Shown here: positions 32,931-42,079 of the stretch, piece after piece | Numbering within the stretch: the stretch's first letter is position 1 | How the letters are laid out: the number at the start of each line of letters is the position of its first letter | Assembly (NCBI GenBank): GCA_934597725.1 | Contig: CAKTSK010000004.1 | Location: 1 to 64,000, forward strand | Reading direction: 5' to 3' | DNA length: 64,000 nt | Origin: an uncultured Eubacteriales bacterium | GTDB taxonomy: Bacteria > Bacillota > Clostridia > Oscillospirales > Oscillospiraceae | Notes under the pieces: model-generated | Databases searched by the model: none | Seen by the model: only the letters and a program-made list of their open reading frames with translations | What the model was told of the DNA's origin: nothing | Made by a program: the position numbers and the translations under genes

Positions 32931-35606
32931 AACACCGCCGCCGTCATCACGCCCCCGGGCCAGTTCGTCGCCGGTGCCCCCCTGCGCTTTGCGGACATAA
33001 CCGGGGAGTTTCAGAACCGTTGCTTCACCGTCTTGGGCCAGTCTTTGCAATACATCTCCGGCCTGTCCGTGGACGACACCCGGCAGGGGACCTTGTACTA
33101 TCAGTACCGCTCCGCCGACGACACCGGCCGGGGCATTGCACCCAGCGACACCTTCTATCTGAACGCTTCCACCGGGCAGGCGGTGTTGGACGAGGTCTAT
33201 TTCCTCCCCAAGCCGGGCTTCTCTGGCACGGCCACCATCCGCTACACCGGTTACGCCGGTGCGCTCTCCTTTTTCAGTGGCACCATCGAGGTCCCCGTCA
33301 AGGAGCAGCAGCACCTGACCTACACCGCCTCCGCCGGCGAACCCCTGCAGTTCCGGGGCGACGACTTCAACACCATCTGCACCGGCACCACCGGGCGCAA
33401 CCTGAAGCACGTCCGCTTCTCCCTGCCCGACGCCAGCCGGGGCGCCCTGTACCGGAACTATATTTCCCCGGAAAACCCCGGCATCGCCGTCCGGGACACC
33501 GACACCTTCCAGTACAACGGCGCGCCCGCCCTGTCCGACCTCTACTTCGTCCCCGCCGTGGGCTATGAGGGCACCGTGACCCTCAGCTACACCGCCACCG
33601 ACGTCAACGGCCAGACCTTCCGCAGCCGGGTGGAGATCCAGGTGAAGGCCCAGCGGCCCGGCGGCGACGTGAACTACACCGTCTCCCAGGGGGGCACCGT
33701 CACCCTGAACAAGGAGGACTTCACCGCCCTGTGCAAGGACTTCACCGGCGGGACCCTGGACTACATCCGCTTCATGGACCTGCCCCCGACCGGCCAGGGG
33801 ACCCTGTACCACGACTACAGCAGCGCCTCCCGCCCCGGCGCAGCCGTCACCACCAGCCAGAGCTACTACGCCTCCGGCTCCCCCCGCATCAACAAGGTGA
33901 CCTTTGCCGCCGCCGACACCGGCGCGGGGGTAGTGGCCATCCCCTTCCAGGGCTGGGACACCCGGGGCAATAACTTCTCCGGCCAGGTGGAGATCTCCAT
34001 TCGGGTCTCCAGCGCCGGAGACCTGCGCTACACCGCCGACCGCCGGGGCGAGGCCGTCTTTGACGGCGCGGACTTCAACACCCTCTGCAAGGACCTGACC
34101 GGCAAGACCCTGAACTACGTCCAGTTCTCCCTGCCCGCCGCCAGCCAGGGCGCCCTCTACCGGGACCGCACCGGCAGCAGCAGCGGCAGCAAGGTCTCCG
34201 CCAGCCAGAAATTCTACTACAGCGGCAGCCCCAACCTGGACAAGGTGACCTTCGTGGCCGCCGGCGGCTTCTCCGGCACCGCGTCGGTGAGCTTCACCGG
34301 CTGGAACCAGGACGGGACCAGCTTCACCGGCGTGGTCTCCGTCCAGGTGCGGGACAGCGGCGGCGACAGCAGCCAGGTGGCCTACACCCTCCGCCAGGGC
34401 AAGTCCGTCACCTTTGACGACGGCCCCTTCCAGAGCCTGTGCCGGGAGGAGACCGGCCAGGACCTGCGGGAGGTCCGCTTCGCCCTGCCCGACGCCGCCT
34501 GGGGCGCCCTGTACTACGACTACAAGGACGGCAGCGGCACCAAGGTCACCGCCGACCGCAGCTATTACCGCAGCCGCTCCCCCTATCTGGACCGGGTGAG
34601 CTTCGTCTCCGGGGGCAAGACCGGCACCTTTTCCATCCCCTTCGACGGCTGGAGCACCGGCGGCGAGACCTTTGCCGGGTCGGTGAAGATCACCGTGGAG
34701 GAGAACCCCGACGGGACCATCGCCTATACCACCTCCTCCGCCCCCGTCCGCTTCCAGCCCTCGGACTTCCTGCGGGCCTGCCGGGAGCAGGGGCTGAGCG
34801 AGGTGGCCTCGGTCTCCTTCACGCCCCCCGCCAGCAACTGGGGCCAGCTCTATTACCAGTACACCGGCCCCCTGCACTACACCTCCAGCGTCCGGCCTGC
34901 CACGGCCTACCGCCTCACCGGCAGCCCTGCCCTGGCAGACATCTCCTTCGTGCCCAAGGCCGAGACCCGGGGCACGGTACGCATCCCCTATGTGGCCACC
35001 GGGACCAACGGCAAGACCTGCGCCGGCACCGTGCAGATCACCCTGCAGCCCAACACCACCAGCCAGCACTTCACCGACCTGGGCCGCTATTCCTGGGCCG
35101 CCGCCGCCGTGGACTATCTGTATGAAAACGGCATCTCCACCGGCACCGGCAGCGGCCGCTACCAGCCCGCCGCCGCCATGACCCGGGGCGACTTCATGGT
35201 GATGCTGGTCCGGGGCCTGAGCCTGTCGGCCACAGGGGACAACTTCCCCGACGTGCCCGCCGACAGCTACTACGCCCAGGCCGTGGCCACCGCCAAGGCC
35301 CTTGGCATCGCCGGGGGCTATGAGGACGGCACCTTCCGGCCCCGGAACACCCTCTCCCGCCAGGAGGCCATGGTCTTCCTCCAGCGGGCCCTCCAGGCCG
35401 CCGGCTGGTACCTGGGCGACGGCAGCGAGGCCACCCTGGCCATCTTCCCCGACGGGGGACAGGTGGCCGGCTTCGCCCGGGGCGCGGTGGCCGCCATGGT
35501 GGAGCGGGGCATCCTCTACGGCAGCAGCGGCGGCAAGCTCAACCCCCGGGGGAGCCTCACCCGGGCCGAGATGGCCGTGCTGCTCCACCGCAGCCTGACC
35601 CTGTGA
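32052..35606 (+). CDS. S-layer-homology surface protein with Ig-like domains and C-terminal SLH anchor
   Basis: The 1184-residue protein starts with a clear signal peptide (KQTIGKRMM, hydrophobic core, cleavage after AFA near residue 28). Three BIG2-type Ig-like domains occupy about 38-295. Six tandem ~115-residue repeats fill about 303-1004, and three SLH domains (about 1005-1184) end the protein with MTRGDFMVM, LSRQEAMVF and LTRAEMAVL motifs. It would be wall-anchored by its C-terminus, opposite to its neighbour. The BIG2 part is AT-richer than the rest. The repeats match no family I can name. A strong terminator follows the stop. Confidence 0.87.
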   Translation: MKQTIGKRMMALLLTIALVGTWAPAAFAADAQGTGDDLSVSLNPDTLNFNVGGTETLTATVTGDGKDTATLKFESNNESVAIVKPTEQKPVADSPLTATVTAVSPGTTTITVIAEADGEKASATCTVTVISTEVTEITLNKTELNLDEKETGVLVATLKPETATESVTWSSEDETIAKVSGNGTTATVEGVSTGQTRIVAKAGKRQVSCQVNVKGIRLQDDMTMTVGDKTSLKHTAYGLGDKYNLIWSSSDPDIVRVEETTGYCYALAEGTATIKAKVDGFDYEDTCNIKVKTNTAAVITPPGQFVAGAPLRFADITGEFQNRCFTVLGQSLQYISGLSVDDTRQGTLYYQYRSADDTGRGIAPSDTFYLNASTGQAVLDEVYFLPKPGFSGTATIRYTGYAGALSFFSGTIEVPVKEQQHLTYTASAGEPLQFRGDDFNTICTGTTGRNLKHVRFSLPDASRGALYRNYISPENPGIAVRDTDTFQYNGAPALSDLYFVPAVGYEGTVTLSYTATDVNGQTFRSRVEIQVKAQRPGGDVNYTVSQGGTVTLNKEDFTALCKDFTGGTLDYIRFMDLPPTGQGTLYHDYSSASRPGAAVTTSQSYYASGSPRINKVTFAAADTGAGVVAIPFQGWDTRGNNFSGQVEISIRVSSAGDLRYTADRRGEAVFDGADFNTLCKDLTGKTLNYVQFSLPAASQGALYRDRTGSSSGSKVSASQKFYYSGSPNLDKVTFVAAGGFSGTASVSFTGWNQDGTSFTGVVSVQVRDSGGDSSQVAYTLRQGKSVTFDDGPFQSLCREETGQDLREVRFALPDAAWGALYYDYKDGSGTKVTADRSYYRSRSPYLDRVSFVSGGKTGTFSIPFDGWSTGGETFAGSVKITVEENPDGTIAYTTSSAPVRFQPSDFLRACREQGLSEVASVSFTPPASNWGQLYYQYTGPLHYTSSVRPATAYRLTGSPALADISFVPKAETRGTVRIPYVATGTNGKTCAGTVQITLQPNTTSQHFTDLGRYSWAAAAVDYLYENGISTGTGSGRYQPAAAMTRGDFMVMLVRGLSLSATGDNFPDVPADSYYAQAVATAKALGIAGGYEDGTFRPRNTLSRQEAMVFLQRALQAAGWYLGDGSEATLAIFPDGGQVAGFARGAVAAMVERGILYGSSGGKLNPRGSLTRAEMAVLLHRSLTL
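32961..35064 (+). repeat. Six tandem ~115-residue repeats within the second S-layer protein
   Basis: Each unit has the order: YT...G..V.F...DF...C...TG..L..V.F.LP....GALYYDY, a Ser/Thr loop, YY.SGSP.L..V.FV....F.GT..I.F.GW...G..F.G.V.I.V. Units start near 32961, 33307, 33670, 34018, 34378 and 34714. The regular length and edge-strand patterns suggest a beta-sandwich array forming a rod. Confidence 0.8.
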
Positions 35607-35629
35607 CCCCCGCCCTGCGGGGCGACCGA

Positions 35630-35684
35630 TCCCTCCCGCGCCGTCCGGCCCCAGAGCCGCCCGGCGCGGGAGGGAATTTTTATT
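35630..35684 (+). terminator. Intrinsic terminator after the S-layer gene pair
   Basis: TCCCTCCCGCGCCG (35630-35643) pairs with its complement ending at 35675, with a small bulge, and is followed by ATTTTTATT. It separates the S-layer unit from the flagellar operon. Between it and the flgB promoter at 35797 I see nothing further. Confidence 0.82.
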
Positions 35685-35796
35685 CGTTTTCCAGGAATAT
35701 CCTTTGGGGGGGGCGGAGGCCGCTGTCCTGCGGCGCGCCGGGGGAGAGGACGGCGGAGAAAACTGGGGGGGACCAGAGAAAAAATGGAACAGGGGG

Positions 35797-35825
35797 TTGA
35801 AATTTGTAAAAAATAACGCTATCAT
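35797..35825 (+). promoter_or_regulatory. Sigma-A type promoter of the flgB (fla/che) operon
   Basis: TTGAAA at 35797-35802 and TATCAT at 35820-35825 are 17 bases apart. The stretch is AT-rich in an otherwise GC-rich region. A leader of about 140 bases precedes the flgB start at 35972. This looks like the housekeeping promoter of the early flagellar operon. Confidence 0.75.
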
Positions 35826-35971
35826 ATACAAAGAAATTCTGTCGGAATTTGACGGATGTTTTTTGCAAAATCGGGCCGATGGCTGGTGGCAGTATCCGCC
35901 GTTCCAGCCCGAGAGACCGTGGCCGCCGGCCGGCCCTCTCCAGAGACCCCAGACGAAACGAGGGAAGCAAC

Positions 35972-36355
35972 GTGAATTTCGGACTGATCAATACTTCGCT
36001 GATGCTCCAGCGCTCCATCGACTTTCTTTGGAGCAAGCAGACCTGCATCACCGACAACCTGTCCAACGCAGAGACCCCGGGCTACAAGCCCAAGTATGTG
36101 ACCTTTGAGGAGTCCCTGCGCACCGCCCTCCAGGCGGCCGACAAGACCGCGGCCCCCGTGCACGGGATGCGCCGCGCCCTGGAAAAGACCCCCGTGGTGG
36201 CCCACCAGGCCGAGGAGACCACCCGCATGGACGACAACGGCGTGAACCTGCTGGACCAGACCGTGGAGCTGGCCCGGAACGCCTACCAGATGCAGTACGC
36301 CATGGACGCGCTGAACCGGGATTTTTCCACCCTGCGCACCGCCATCCGCGGCTAA
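35972..36355 (+). CDS. flgB: Flagellar basal-body rod protein FlgB
   Basis: A GTG start at 35972, preceded by GAGGGA, gives 127 residues, the normal FlgB length; longer in-frame starts would add an arginine-rich leader that does not fit. LWSKQTCITDNLSNAETPGYKPKYVTFEE carries the conserved rod motif. The C-terminus has QTVELARNAYQMQYAMDAL. It forms part of the proximal rod and is first gene of the large operon. Confidence 0.93.
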   Translation: MNFGLINTSLMLQRSIDFLWSKQTCITDNLSNAETPGYKPKYVTFEESLRTALQAADKTAAPVHGMRRALEKTPVVAHQAEETTRMDDNGVNLLDQTVELARNAYQMQYAMDALNRDFSTLRTAIRG

Positions 36356-36374
36356 CAGAAGGAGGAATACCTAT

Positions 36375-36818
36375 ATGGCTTTTATGAACGCAATGAGCAT
36401 CGTAGGCTCCGGCATGACCGCCCAGCAGCTGCGGCTGGATGTGGTGGCCGAGAACATCACCAACGCCAACACCACCCGCACCGAGGCCGGCGGCCCCTAC
36501 CGCCGCAAGCTGGTGGTGATGGAAGAACAGCCCCTTTCGCCCTTCCAATCGGCCCTTCAGCGGGTCATGAACGGCGTCCAGGGCCAGGGCGGCGGCGTGC
36601 GGGTGACCGAGATCGTGGAGGACGACAGCCCCTTCAAGCTGGTCTACGACCCCACCCACCCGGATGCCAACGAGCAAGGGTATGTGGAACTGCCCAACGT
36701 GGACACCGTGCTGGAAATGGCCGACGCCATGGCCGCCAATCAGGCCCTGTCGGCAGACATCACCGCCTTTAACGTCTTAAAGACCGTCGCAGCCAAGGGG
36801 TTAGAGATCGGAAAGTAA
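36375..36818 (+). CDS. flgC: Flagellar basal-body rod protein FlgC
   Basis: The 147-residue protein has the FlgC N-terminus (MSIVGSGMTAQQLRLDVVAENITNANTTRT, then GGPYRRKLVV). The end is PNVDTVLEMADAMAANQALSADITAFNVLKTVAAKGLEI. It is a proximal rod component. AAGGAGG precedes the ATG. Confidence 0.96.
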   Translation: MAFMNAMSIVGSGMTAQQLRLDVVAENITNANTTRTEAGGPYRRKLVVMEEQPLSPFQSALQRVMNGVQGQGGGVRVTEIVEDDSPFKLVYDPTHPDANEQGYVELPNVDTVLEMADAMAANQALSADITAFNVLKTVAAKGLEIGK

Positions 36819-36828
36819 CCGAGACGAA

Positions 36829-36869
36829 ACAAACCATCACTGCGTATTGTGTGCGGGGTGATGGTTTGT
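36829..36869 (+). other. Intra-operon stem-loop between flgC and fliE
   Basis: ACAAACCATCAC (36829-36840) pairs perfectly with GTGATGGTTTGT (36858-36869) around a 17-base loop. No T-tract follows. It lies in an unusually long gap (129 bases) for this operon. RNA processing or differential stability is a possible role. Confidence 0.6.
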
Positions 36870-36947
36870 GGTGTGTTATCCCCCGGAGACACCCCGGGGC
36901 GCGGCCGCCGTCCGGCCGCCAGACTACAGAGAAACGAGGGACCGACC

Positions 36948-37256
36948 ATGGAATTTCAGCCCATTACCTTCCTCCGGCCCACCTGGCTGGAGAGCTTTTC
37001 GTCCGACCAGCAGCAGCCTGCCGCCCAGGCCGCGGACCTGCCCTTTGCCGACGTGTTCCGGGCTGCCGTGGAAAACGTGAAGCAGACCGACGCGGAAAAG
37101 AACGAAATGGAATACCTGCTGGCCACCGGCCAGCTGGACAACCCCGCCAAGCTCACCATCGCCGCCACCCAGGCCTCCCTGTCGGTGGACCTGCTGGTGC
37201 AGCTGCGGAACAAGGCGGTGGAGTCCTATAACAGCGTGATGCAGATGAACCTGTGA
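36948..37256 (+). CDS. fliE: Flagellar hook-basal body complex protein FliE
   Basis: The ATG at 36948 gives 102 residues. The C-terminal part, DNPAKLTIAATQASLSVDLLVQLRNKAVESYNSVMQMNL, is typical FliE. FliE joins the MS ring to the rod. The N-terminal region is Gln/Pro-rich and less conserved. Confidence 0.94.
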   Translation: MEFQPITFLRPTWLESFSSDQQQPAAQAADLPFADVFRAAVENVKQTDAEKNEMEYLLATGQLDNPAKLTIAATQASLSVDLLVQLRNKAVESYNSVMQMNL

Positions 37257-37307
37257 TCTGCCCGCGCCGGAAACCATGAGACAAGCAAAGACTAACAGCC
37301 GGTGGGG

Positions 37308-38915
37308 ATGAATGTGCAAGAGAAAGTAAAAGGATTTTTTGGAAAACTAAAAGAAAAATGGGGCGCGCTGTCCAAGCGTGTCAAGATCGTCCTCTGCGGC
37401 GTGCTGGCTGCGGTGGTGGTGCTGGTGGTGGTGCTGCTGGCGACCATGACCGGCCAGTCCTATGTGCCGCTGTTTTCGGGGCTGAACAGTACGGATCTGT
37501 CCTCCGTGGTCACCTACCTGTCGGACAATGGTGTCAGCGACTATAAGGTACAAGACGACGGAACGATCCTGGTGCCGGCGGACCAGGAGGTCCAGCTGCG
37601 GGCCAATCTGCTCATGGCGGATTACCCCACCTCCGGCTTCAGCTACAGCACCTATCTGGACAACGTGGGCAGCCTGACCACCGAGGCCGAGCGGGAAAAG
37701 CTCTCCCTCATGGAGATCCAGGACCGCCTGGCCGCCACCATCCGCTGCCTGGACGGCGTCAAGGACGCGGTGGTGAACATCAACCTCTCCCAGGAGAGCA
37801 CCTATGTGCTGGACCGGGAGGACGCCGTGCCCGCCACCGCCTCCGTGGTGGTGACCATGAAGGACGGCGGCTCCCTGCCCGAGGGCATGGTCAAGAGCAT
37901 CCAGACCCTGCTGCGGACCTCCATCCAGAACCTGGATATGGAGAACGTGGGCATCGTGGACTCCCTGGGCAACACCTACTCCGACGGCACCGACCTGGCC
38001 GGGGCGCAGGACGCCTCCCAGCTGAAGGTGAAGCTGGAGCAGCAGCAGAACAACCTCATCCGCACGGACATCCTGCAGCTGCTGGCCCCCCTGTACGGGG
38101 CGGAAAACATCCGCGTGAGCGTGCGCACCACCGTGAACGTGGACCGCAGCGTCACCGACGCCAAGGACTACTCCATGGAGGAGGACGCCACGGGCAACGA
38201 GGGCCTCATCGGCAAAAAGATCTACGACCAGCAGATCATCCGCGACGGCGAGACCGCCGCCGGCGGCACCGTGGGCACCGACAGCAACGCCGACCTGAAC
38301 ACCTATGTCAACGAACAGTACCGCCCCGACGGGGACGAGCAGGCTTTGGTGAACTCCGGGCAGAACGACTACCTCTATGACCAGAAAAACACCCAGACCG
38401 AGCATCTGTCGGGGGTCATCACCGACGTGATGGTGTCCATCACCATCAACGAGGAGACCGCCGGGACCACCGCCACCAACCAGCTGGTGACCCATGTGGC
38501 CAAGGCCGCCGGCATCAGCGAGGACGTGCAGAACGACAAGATCTCCATCCTCACCGCCCCCTTCTATGAAGAGGAGAACAAGCCTCTGGTGGATGTCTCC
38601 GGCATCCCGGAGTGGGTGCTGTATGCCGCCGCTGCGGGCCTGGCCGCCTTCGTGCTGCTCATGGTCCTGCTGGCCCTCCTGCGCCGCCGCCGGCGCAAGC
38701 GCCTGGAGGAAGAGGGGGAGCTGGACAGCAGAGAGTATTACGAGCCTGTCGCCGCCGCCGCGCCGCCTCCCACAGAGGGCGCGGACATCATGAACGTAGA
38801 CACCGAGCAGAGCATCGAGATGCGGCGCAAGGTGCGTAAGTTTGCCGAGACCAGCCCAGAGATCGCCGCACAGATGGTACGCAACTGGCTGAAAGAGGGG
38901 GATGAACGGACATGA
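37308..38915 (+). CDS. fliF: Flagellar M-ring protein FliF
   Basis: About 535 residues. A transmembrane helix (about 23-47) precedes the ring-building domains, with YVPLFSGLNSTDLSSVVTYL and a serine/charged periplasm-equivalent loop. A second transmembrane helix (about 440-465) is followed by a charged tail ending KFAETSPEIAAQMVRNWLKEG, the FliG-binding motif. The start is uncertain: ATG 37308 is used; GTG 37302 and GTG 37317 are also possible because GGTGGGG directly abuts the ATG. It overlaps fliG by 4 bases. Confidence 0.95.
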   Translation: MNVQEKVKGFFGKLKEKWGALSKRVKIVLCGVLAAVVVLVVVLLATMTGQSYVPLFSGLNSTDLSSVVTYLSDNGVSDYKVQDDGTILVPADQEVQLRANLLMADYPTSGFSYSTYLDNVGSLTTEAEREKLSLMEIQDRLAATIRCLDGVKDAVVNINLSQESTYVLDREDAVPATASVVVTMKDGGSLPEGMVKSIQTLLRTSIQNLDMENVGIVDSLGNTYSDGTDLAGAQDASQLKVKLEQQQNNLIRTDILQLLAPLYGAENIRVSVRTTVNVDRSVTDAKDYSMEEDATGNEGLIGKKIYDQQIIRDGETAAGGTVGTDSNADLNTYVNEQYRPDGDEQALVNSGQNDYLYDQKNTQTEHLSGVITDVMVSITINEETAGTTATNQLVTHVAKAAGISEDVQNDKISILTAPFYEEENKPLVDVSGIPEWVLYAAAAGLAAFVLLMVLLALLRRRRRKRLEEEGELDSREYYEPVAAAAPPPTEGADIMNVDTEQSIEMRRKVRKFAETSPEIAAQMVRNWLKEGDERT

Positions 38916-39952
38916 GCGAAGCCGAAGCAACGGTGCGGACTTCGTCCAAAATGCCCAAATACACCAGCGCCCAGAAGGCTGCGGCGGTGATCGTGGCCCT
39001 GGGGACCGAAAAGGCCTCCCAGCTCTACCAGTACATGGACCCGGCTGACGTAGAGCAGCTGACCCTGGAGGTGGCCAAGCTGGGCTACCTGAGCGCGGAG
39101 ACCACCGAGGAGATCCTCAACGAATATTACCAGGAGTGCATGACCACCAAGGCCGTCACCGAGGGCGGCCTGGAATACGCCCGGGCCGTGCTGGAGCGGG
39201 CCTATGGCCCCCAGATGGCAGAGACCCTGCTGAGCAAGATCACCAAGTCTCTGAAAAACCGGGAGTTTGCCTTCCTGAACAAAGCCGACGACCGTTCCCT
39301 GCTGGCAGCCCTGCAGCACGAACGGCCCCAGACCATCGCCCTGGTGCTGTCGTACATCGACCCCACCAAGGCCGCCACGGTCATCGAGGCCCTGGAGCCT
39401 GAGTGCCAGGTGCGGGTGGTGGAAAACATCGCCTGCATGGAGAGCGCCTCCCCCGAGGCGGTGAAGATCATCGAGGCGGAGATCGAGAAGAAGTTCTCCA
39501 ACATCCTGGTCAGCAACAACGTCAAGGTGGGCGGCATCGACTATGTGGCCGACGTGATGAACAACCTGGACCGCTCCAGCGAGAAGGGCATCTTCGACCT
39601 GCTCTCCGACCGCAACGGGGAGCTGGCCGAGGAGATCCGCAAGCGGATGTTCGTCTTCGAGGACATCGTCACCATGGACGACCGCTCGGTCCAGCGCTTC
39701 CTGCGCGACTGCGACCAGCGGGATCTGGTCCTGGCCCTCAAGGGCGCCAACGGCGACGTGGCCAACAAGATCTTCGCCAACATGTCTGTGCGAATGGCCC
39801 AGAGCATCCAGGACGACCTGGAGATCACCACCAACGTCCGCATCCGGGACGTGGAGGACGCGCAGCAGCGTATTGTTGAGGTCATCCGTGACCTGGAGGA
39901 GAAGAATCAGCTGATCATCATCAAGGGCGGAAAGGATGAGATCATTGCCTAA
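38912..39952 (+). CDS. fliG: Flagellar motor switch protein FliG
   Basis: The 346-residue protein contains AQKAAAVIVALGTEKASQLYQYM, the middle-domain RPQTIALVLSY (EHPQ-like) and the C-terminal torque helix with FEDIVTMDDRSVQRFLRDCDQRDLVLALKG. This preserves the charged residues that face MotA. It is attached to FliF on the cytoplasmic side and begins within the fliF stop (ATGA). Confidence 0.97.
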   Translation: MSEAEATVRTSSKMPKYTSAQKAAAVIVALGTEKASQLYQYMDPADVEQLTLEVAKLGYLSAETTEEILNEYYQECMTTKAVTEGGLEYARAVLERAYGPQMAETLLSKITKSLKNREFAFLNKADDRSLLAALQHERPQTIALVLSYIDPTKAATVIEALEPECQVRVVENIACMESASPEAVKIIEAEIEKKFSNILVSNNVKVGGIDYVADVMNNLDRSSEKGIFDLLSDRNGELAEEIRKRMFVFEDIVTMDDRSVQRFLRDCDQRDLVLALKGANGDVANKIFANMSVRMAQSIQDDLEITTNVRIRDVEDAQQRIVEVIRDLEEKNQLIIIKGGKDEIIA

Positions 39953-40745
39953 TATTTTCAAAAACTTTCTCCGGCCCACCGCCACCAAATACGTCCTGCC
40001 CGACGCAGACGAGATCCAGCTGGAGGAGGACGTGCCCGCGCCGCCGCCCCCTTCGGAGGACGCCCCGGACGGGGAGCCGCCCCGGGAACCGGAGCAGCCC
40101 GACGAGGACCAGCAGGCCATCAGCTTTGCCCAGATCCAGGCGGAAAAGATCCTGGAAAACGCCCGGGAACAGGCCGAGGAGCTGCTCCAGGCCCGCCGGG
40201 CCGCCGCCGAGGCCGAGATCCAGGAGGAGCTGGCCCAGGCCCGGGAGAACGGCTACCGCCAGGGCTACGCCGAGGGCCTGACCCAGGGCCAGGTGGAGGG
40301 CCGCCGCCAGATGGAGGAGCAGCGCCGGGAGCAGGCCCAGCAGGTCCAGGACTTCCTGGACCGGGCCACCCAGGCCCGGGAGGCCCTCATCGACCAGACC
40401 AAGGACGAGCTGCGGGACCTGAGCATCGCCGTGGCCGAGAAGGTCATCCACATCAGCCTCAAGAGCAGCGGCGAGGTCATCGCCCGCATGATCCAGTCCG
40501 CCACGGAAAAGCTCAAGCGCCGGGAGTGGGTCCACATCTACCTGGCCGACTGCGACGCCAAAAACCTGACCCAGGCCGCCCCGGAGCTGACCACCGCCCT
40601 GGCCGGCCTGTCCGACCACATCAAGTTTATGCCCATGGCCGACGATGAGCCGGGCACCTGCATCATCGAGATGCCCGACGAGATCATCGACGCCAGCGCC
40701 GCCACCCAGCTGAGCAACATCCGCCAGCTGCTGCGGGACCAGTGA
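39936..40745 (+). CDS. fliH: Flagellar assembly protein FliH
   Basis: The 269-residue protein has an acidic, proline-rich N-terminus and a long coiled-coil middle (about 65-150, with repeated ExQ/AREQ). A C-terminal domain resembles V-ATPase subunit E (VAEKVIHISLKSSGEVIARMIQSATEKLK). FliH is the stator that regulates the FliI ATPase. Start at 39936, inside the fliG end, with GGAAAGG upstream. Confidence 0.9.
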   Translation: MRSLPNIFKNFLRPTATKYVLPDADEIQLEEDVPAPPPPSEDAPDGEPPREPEQPDEDQQAISFAQIQAEKILENAREQAEELLQARRAAAEAEIQEELAQARENGYRQGYAEGLTQGQVEGRRQMEEQRREQAQQVQDFLDRATQAREALIDQTKDELRDLSIAVAEKVIHISLKSSGEVIARMIQSATEKLKRREWVHIYLADCDAKNLTQAAPELTTALAGLSDHIKFMPMADDEPGTCIIEMPDEIIDASAATQLSNIRQLLRDQ

Positions 40746-40764
40746 GGAAAGGAAGGAGAGGCCC

Positions 40765-42066
40765 ATGTTTGAACAGATGATCGAGCGGGTGAAGAAGGCG
40801 GAGACCGTCAGCTACACCGGCAAGATCGAAAACATCGTGGGCATGTCCATCGAGGCCTCCGGCGGCCGGGCAGCCATCGGAGACATCTGCCGCATCTACA
40901 GCGGCGAGTCCGGCGGCCAGGTGCTGGCCGAGGTGGTGGGGTTCAAGAACGACCACATCCTCCTCATGCCCTATGCCAACATGGACGGCATCTCCGCCGG
41001 CAACTTCGTCCGCAACACCGGCAGCCGCCTGAACGTCACCGTCGGCCCCTTCCTCAAGGGGCGGGTGATCGACGCCCTGGGCCGTCCCATCGACGGCAAG
41101 GGACCCTTTCCCGGCGGCACGCCCTTCTGCGTGGAGAAGTCGGAGCTCATCAACCCCTTCCACCGCCCGCCCATCCGGGAGCGGATGGAGTTCGGCATCA
41201 AGGCCATCGACAGTATGCTCACCATCGGCAAGGGCCAGCGTGTGGGCATCTTCGCCGGCTCCGGCGTGGGCAAGAGCACCCTCATGGGCATGATCGCCAA
41301 AAACGTCAAGGCCGACATCAACGTCATCGCCCTGGTGGGCGAGCGTGGCCGCGAGGTGCTGGAGTTCATCGAGAAGGACCTGGGGCCGGAGGGCATGAAG
41401 CGCTCGGTCCTGGTGGTGGCGACCTCCGACCAACCGGCCATGCTGCGGAAGAAATGCCCGTCGGTGGCCACCGGCATCGCCGAGTATTTCCGGGACCAGG
41501 GCTGCGACGTGCTGCTCATGATGGACTCCCTCACCCGCTTCGCCATGGCCCAGCGAGAGATCGGGCTGGCCGTGGGCGAGCCGCCGGTGGCCCGGGGCTA
41601 TACCCCCTCCATCTACGCCGAGCTGCCCAAGCTGCTCGAGCGCAGCGGCAACTTCCGCAAAGGCTCCATCACCGGCATCTATACCGTCCTGGTGGAGGGC
41701 GACGACACCAACGAGCCCATCGCGGACACCGTCCGGGGCATCCTGGACGGCCACATCGTCCTGTCCCGGAAGCTGGCCAACAGCGGCCATTTCCCCGCCA
41801 TCGACATCAGCGCCAGCATCTCCCGTCTCATGAACGAGATCGTGCCGGAGGAACACCGGAAGCTGGCCGCCCGGGTCCGGGACGTGATGACGGTGTATGA
41901 GAAAAACGCCGACCTGGTGTCCATCGGGGCCTATAAGCAGGGGACCAACCAAAAGCTGGACTACGCCCTGAGCAAAATGGACGGCATCGACCAGTTCCTC
42001 ACCCAGGGCATGACCGAACGCTTCTCTTATGAGGAGGACATGGCCGCCATGGAGGCCCTGCTGTAA
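40765..42066 (+). CDS. fliI: Flagellum-specific ATPase FliI
   Basis: The 433-residue ATPase shows Walker A IFAGSGVGKST (about 164-174), Walker B VLLMMDSLTRFAMAQREIGLAVGEPP and the conserved ARGYTPSIYAELPKLLER. It powers substrate delivery to the flagellar type III export gate. It follows fliH after 19 bases. Confidence 0.97.
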   Translation: MFEQMIERVKKAETVSYTGKIENIVGMSIEASGGRAAIGDICRIYSGESGGQVLAEVVGFKNDHILLMPYANMDGISAGNFVRNTGSRLNVTVGPFLKGRVIDALGRPIDGKGPFPGGTPFCVEKSELINPFHRPPIRERMEFGIKAIDSMLTIGKGQRVGIFAGSGVGKSTLMGMIAKNVKADINVIALVGERGREVLEFIEKDLGPEGMKRSVLVVATSDQPAMLRKKCPSVATGIAEYFRDQGCDVLLMMDSLTRFAMAQREIGLAVGEPPVARGYTPSIYAELPKLLERSGNFRKGSITGIYTVLVEGDDTNEPIADTVRGILDGHIVLSRKLANSGHFPAIDISASISRLMNEIVPEEHRKLAARVRDVMTVYEKNADLVSIGAYKQGTNQKLDYALSKMDGIDQFLTQGMTERFSYEEDMAAMEALL

Positions 42067-42079
42067 GAGGAGGCATGGC

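Noticed and set aside
27033..35606. S-layer genes as part of a prophage or transposon
   Set aside because: No integrase, transposase, attachment repeat or phage gene lies nearby; the composition shift is confined to domains inside the genes.
31875..35831. Long minus-strand frame opposite the second S-layer gene
   Set aside because: Shadow of a gene with signal peptide, Ig-like and SLH domains; the antisense product has no recognisable domain.
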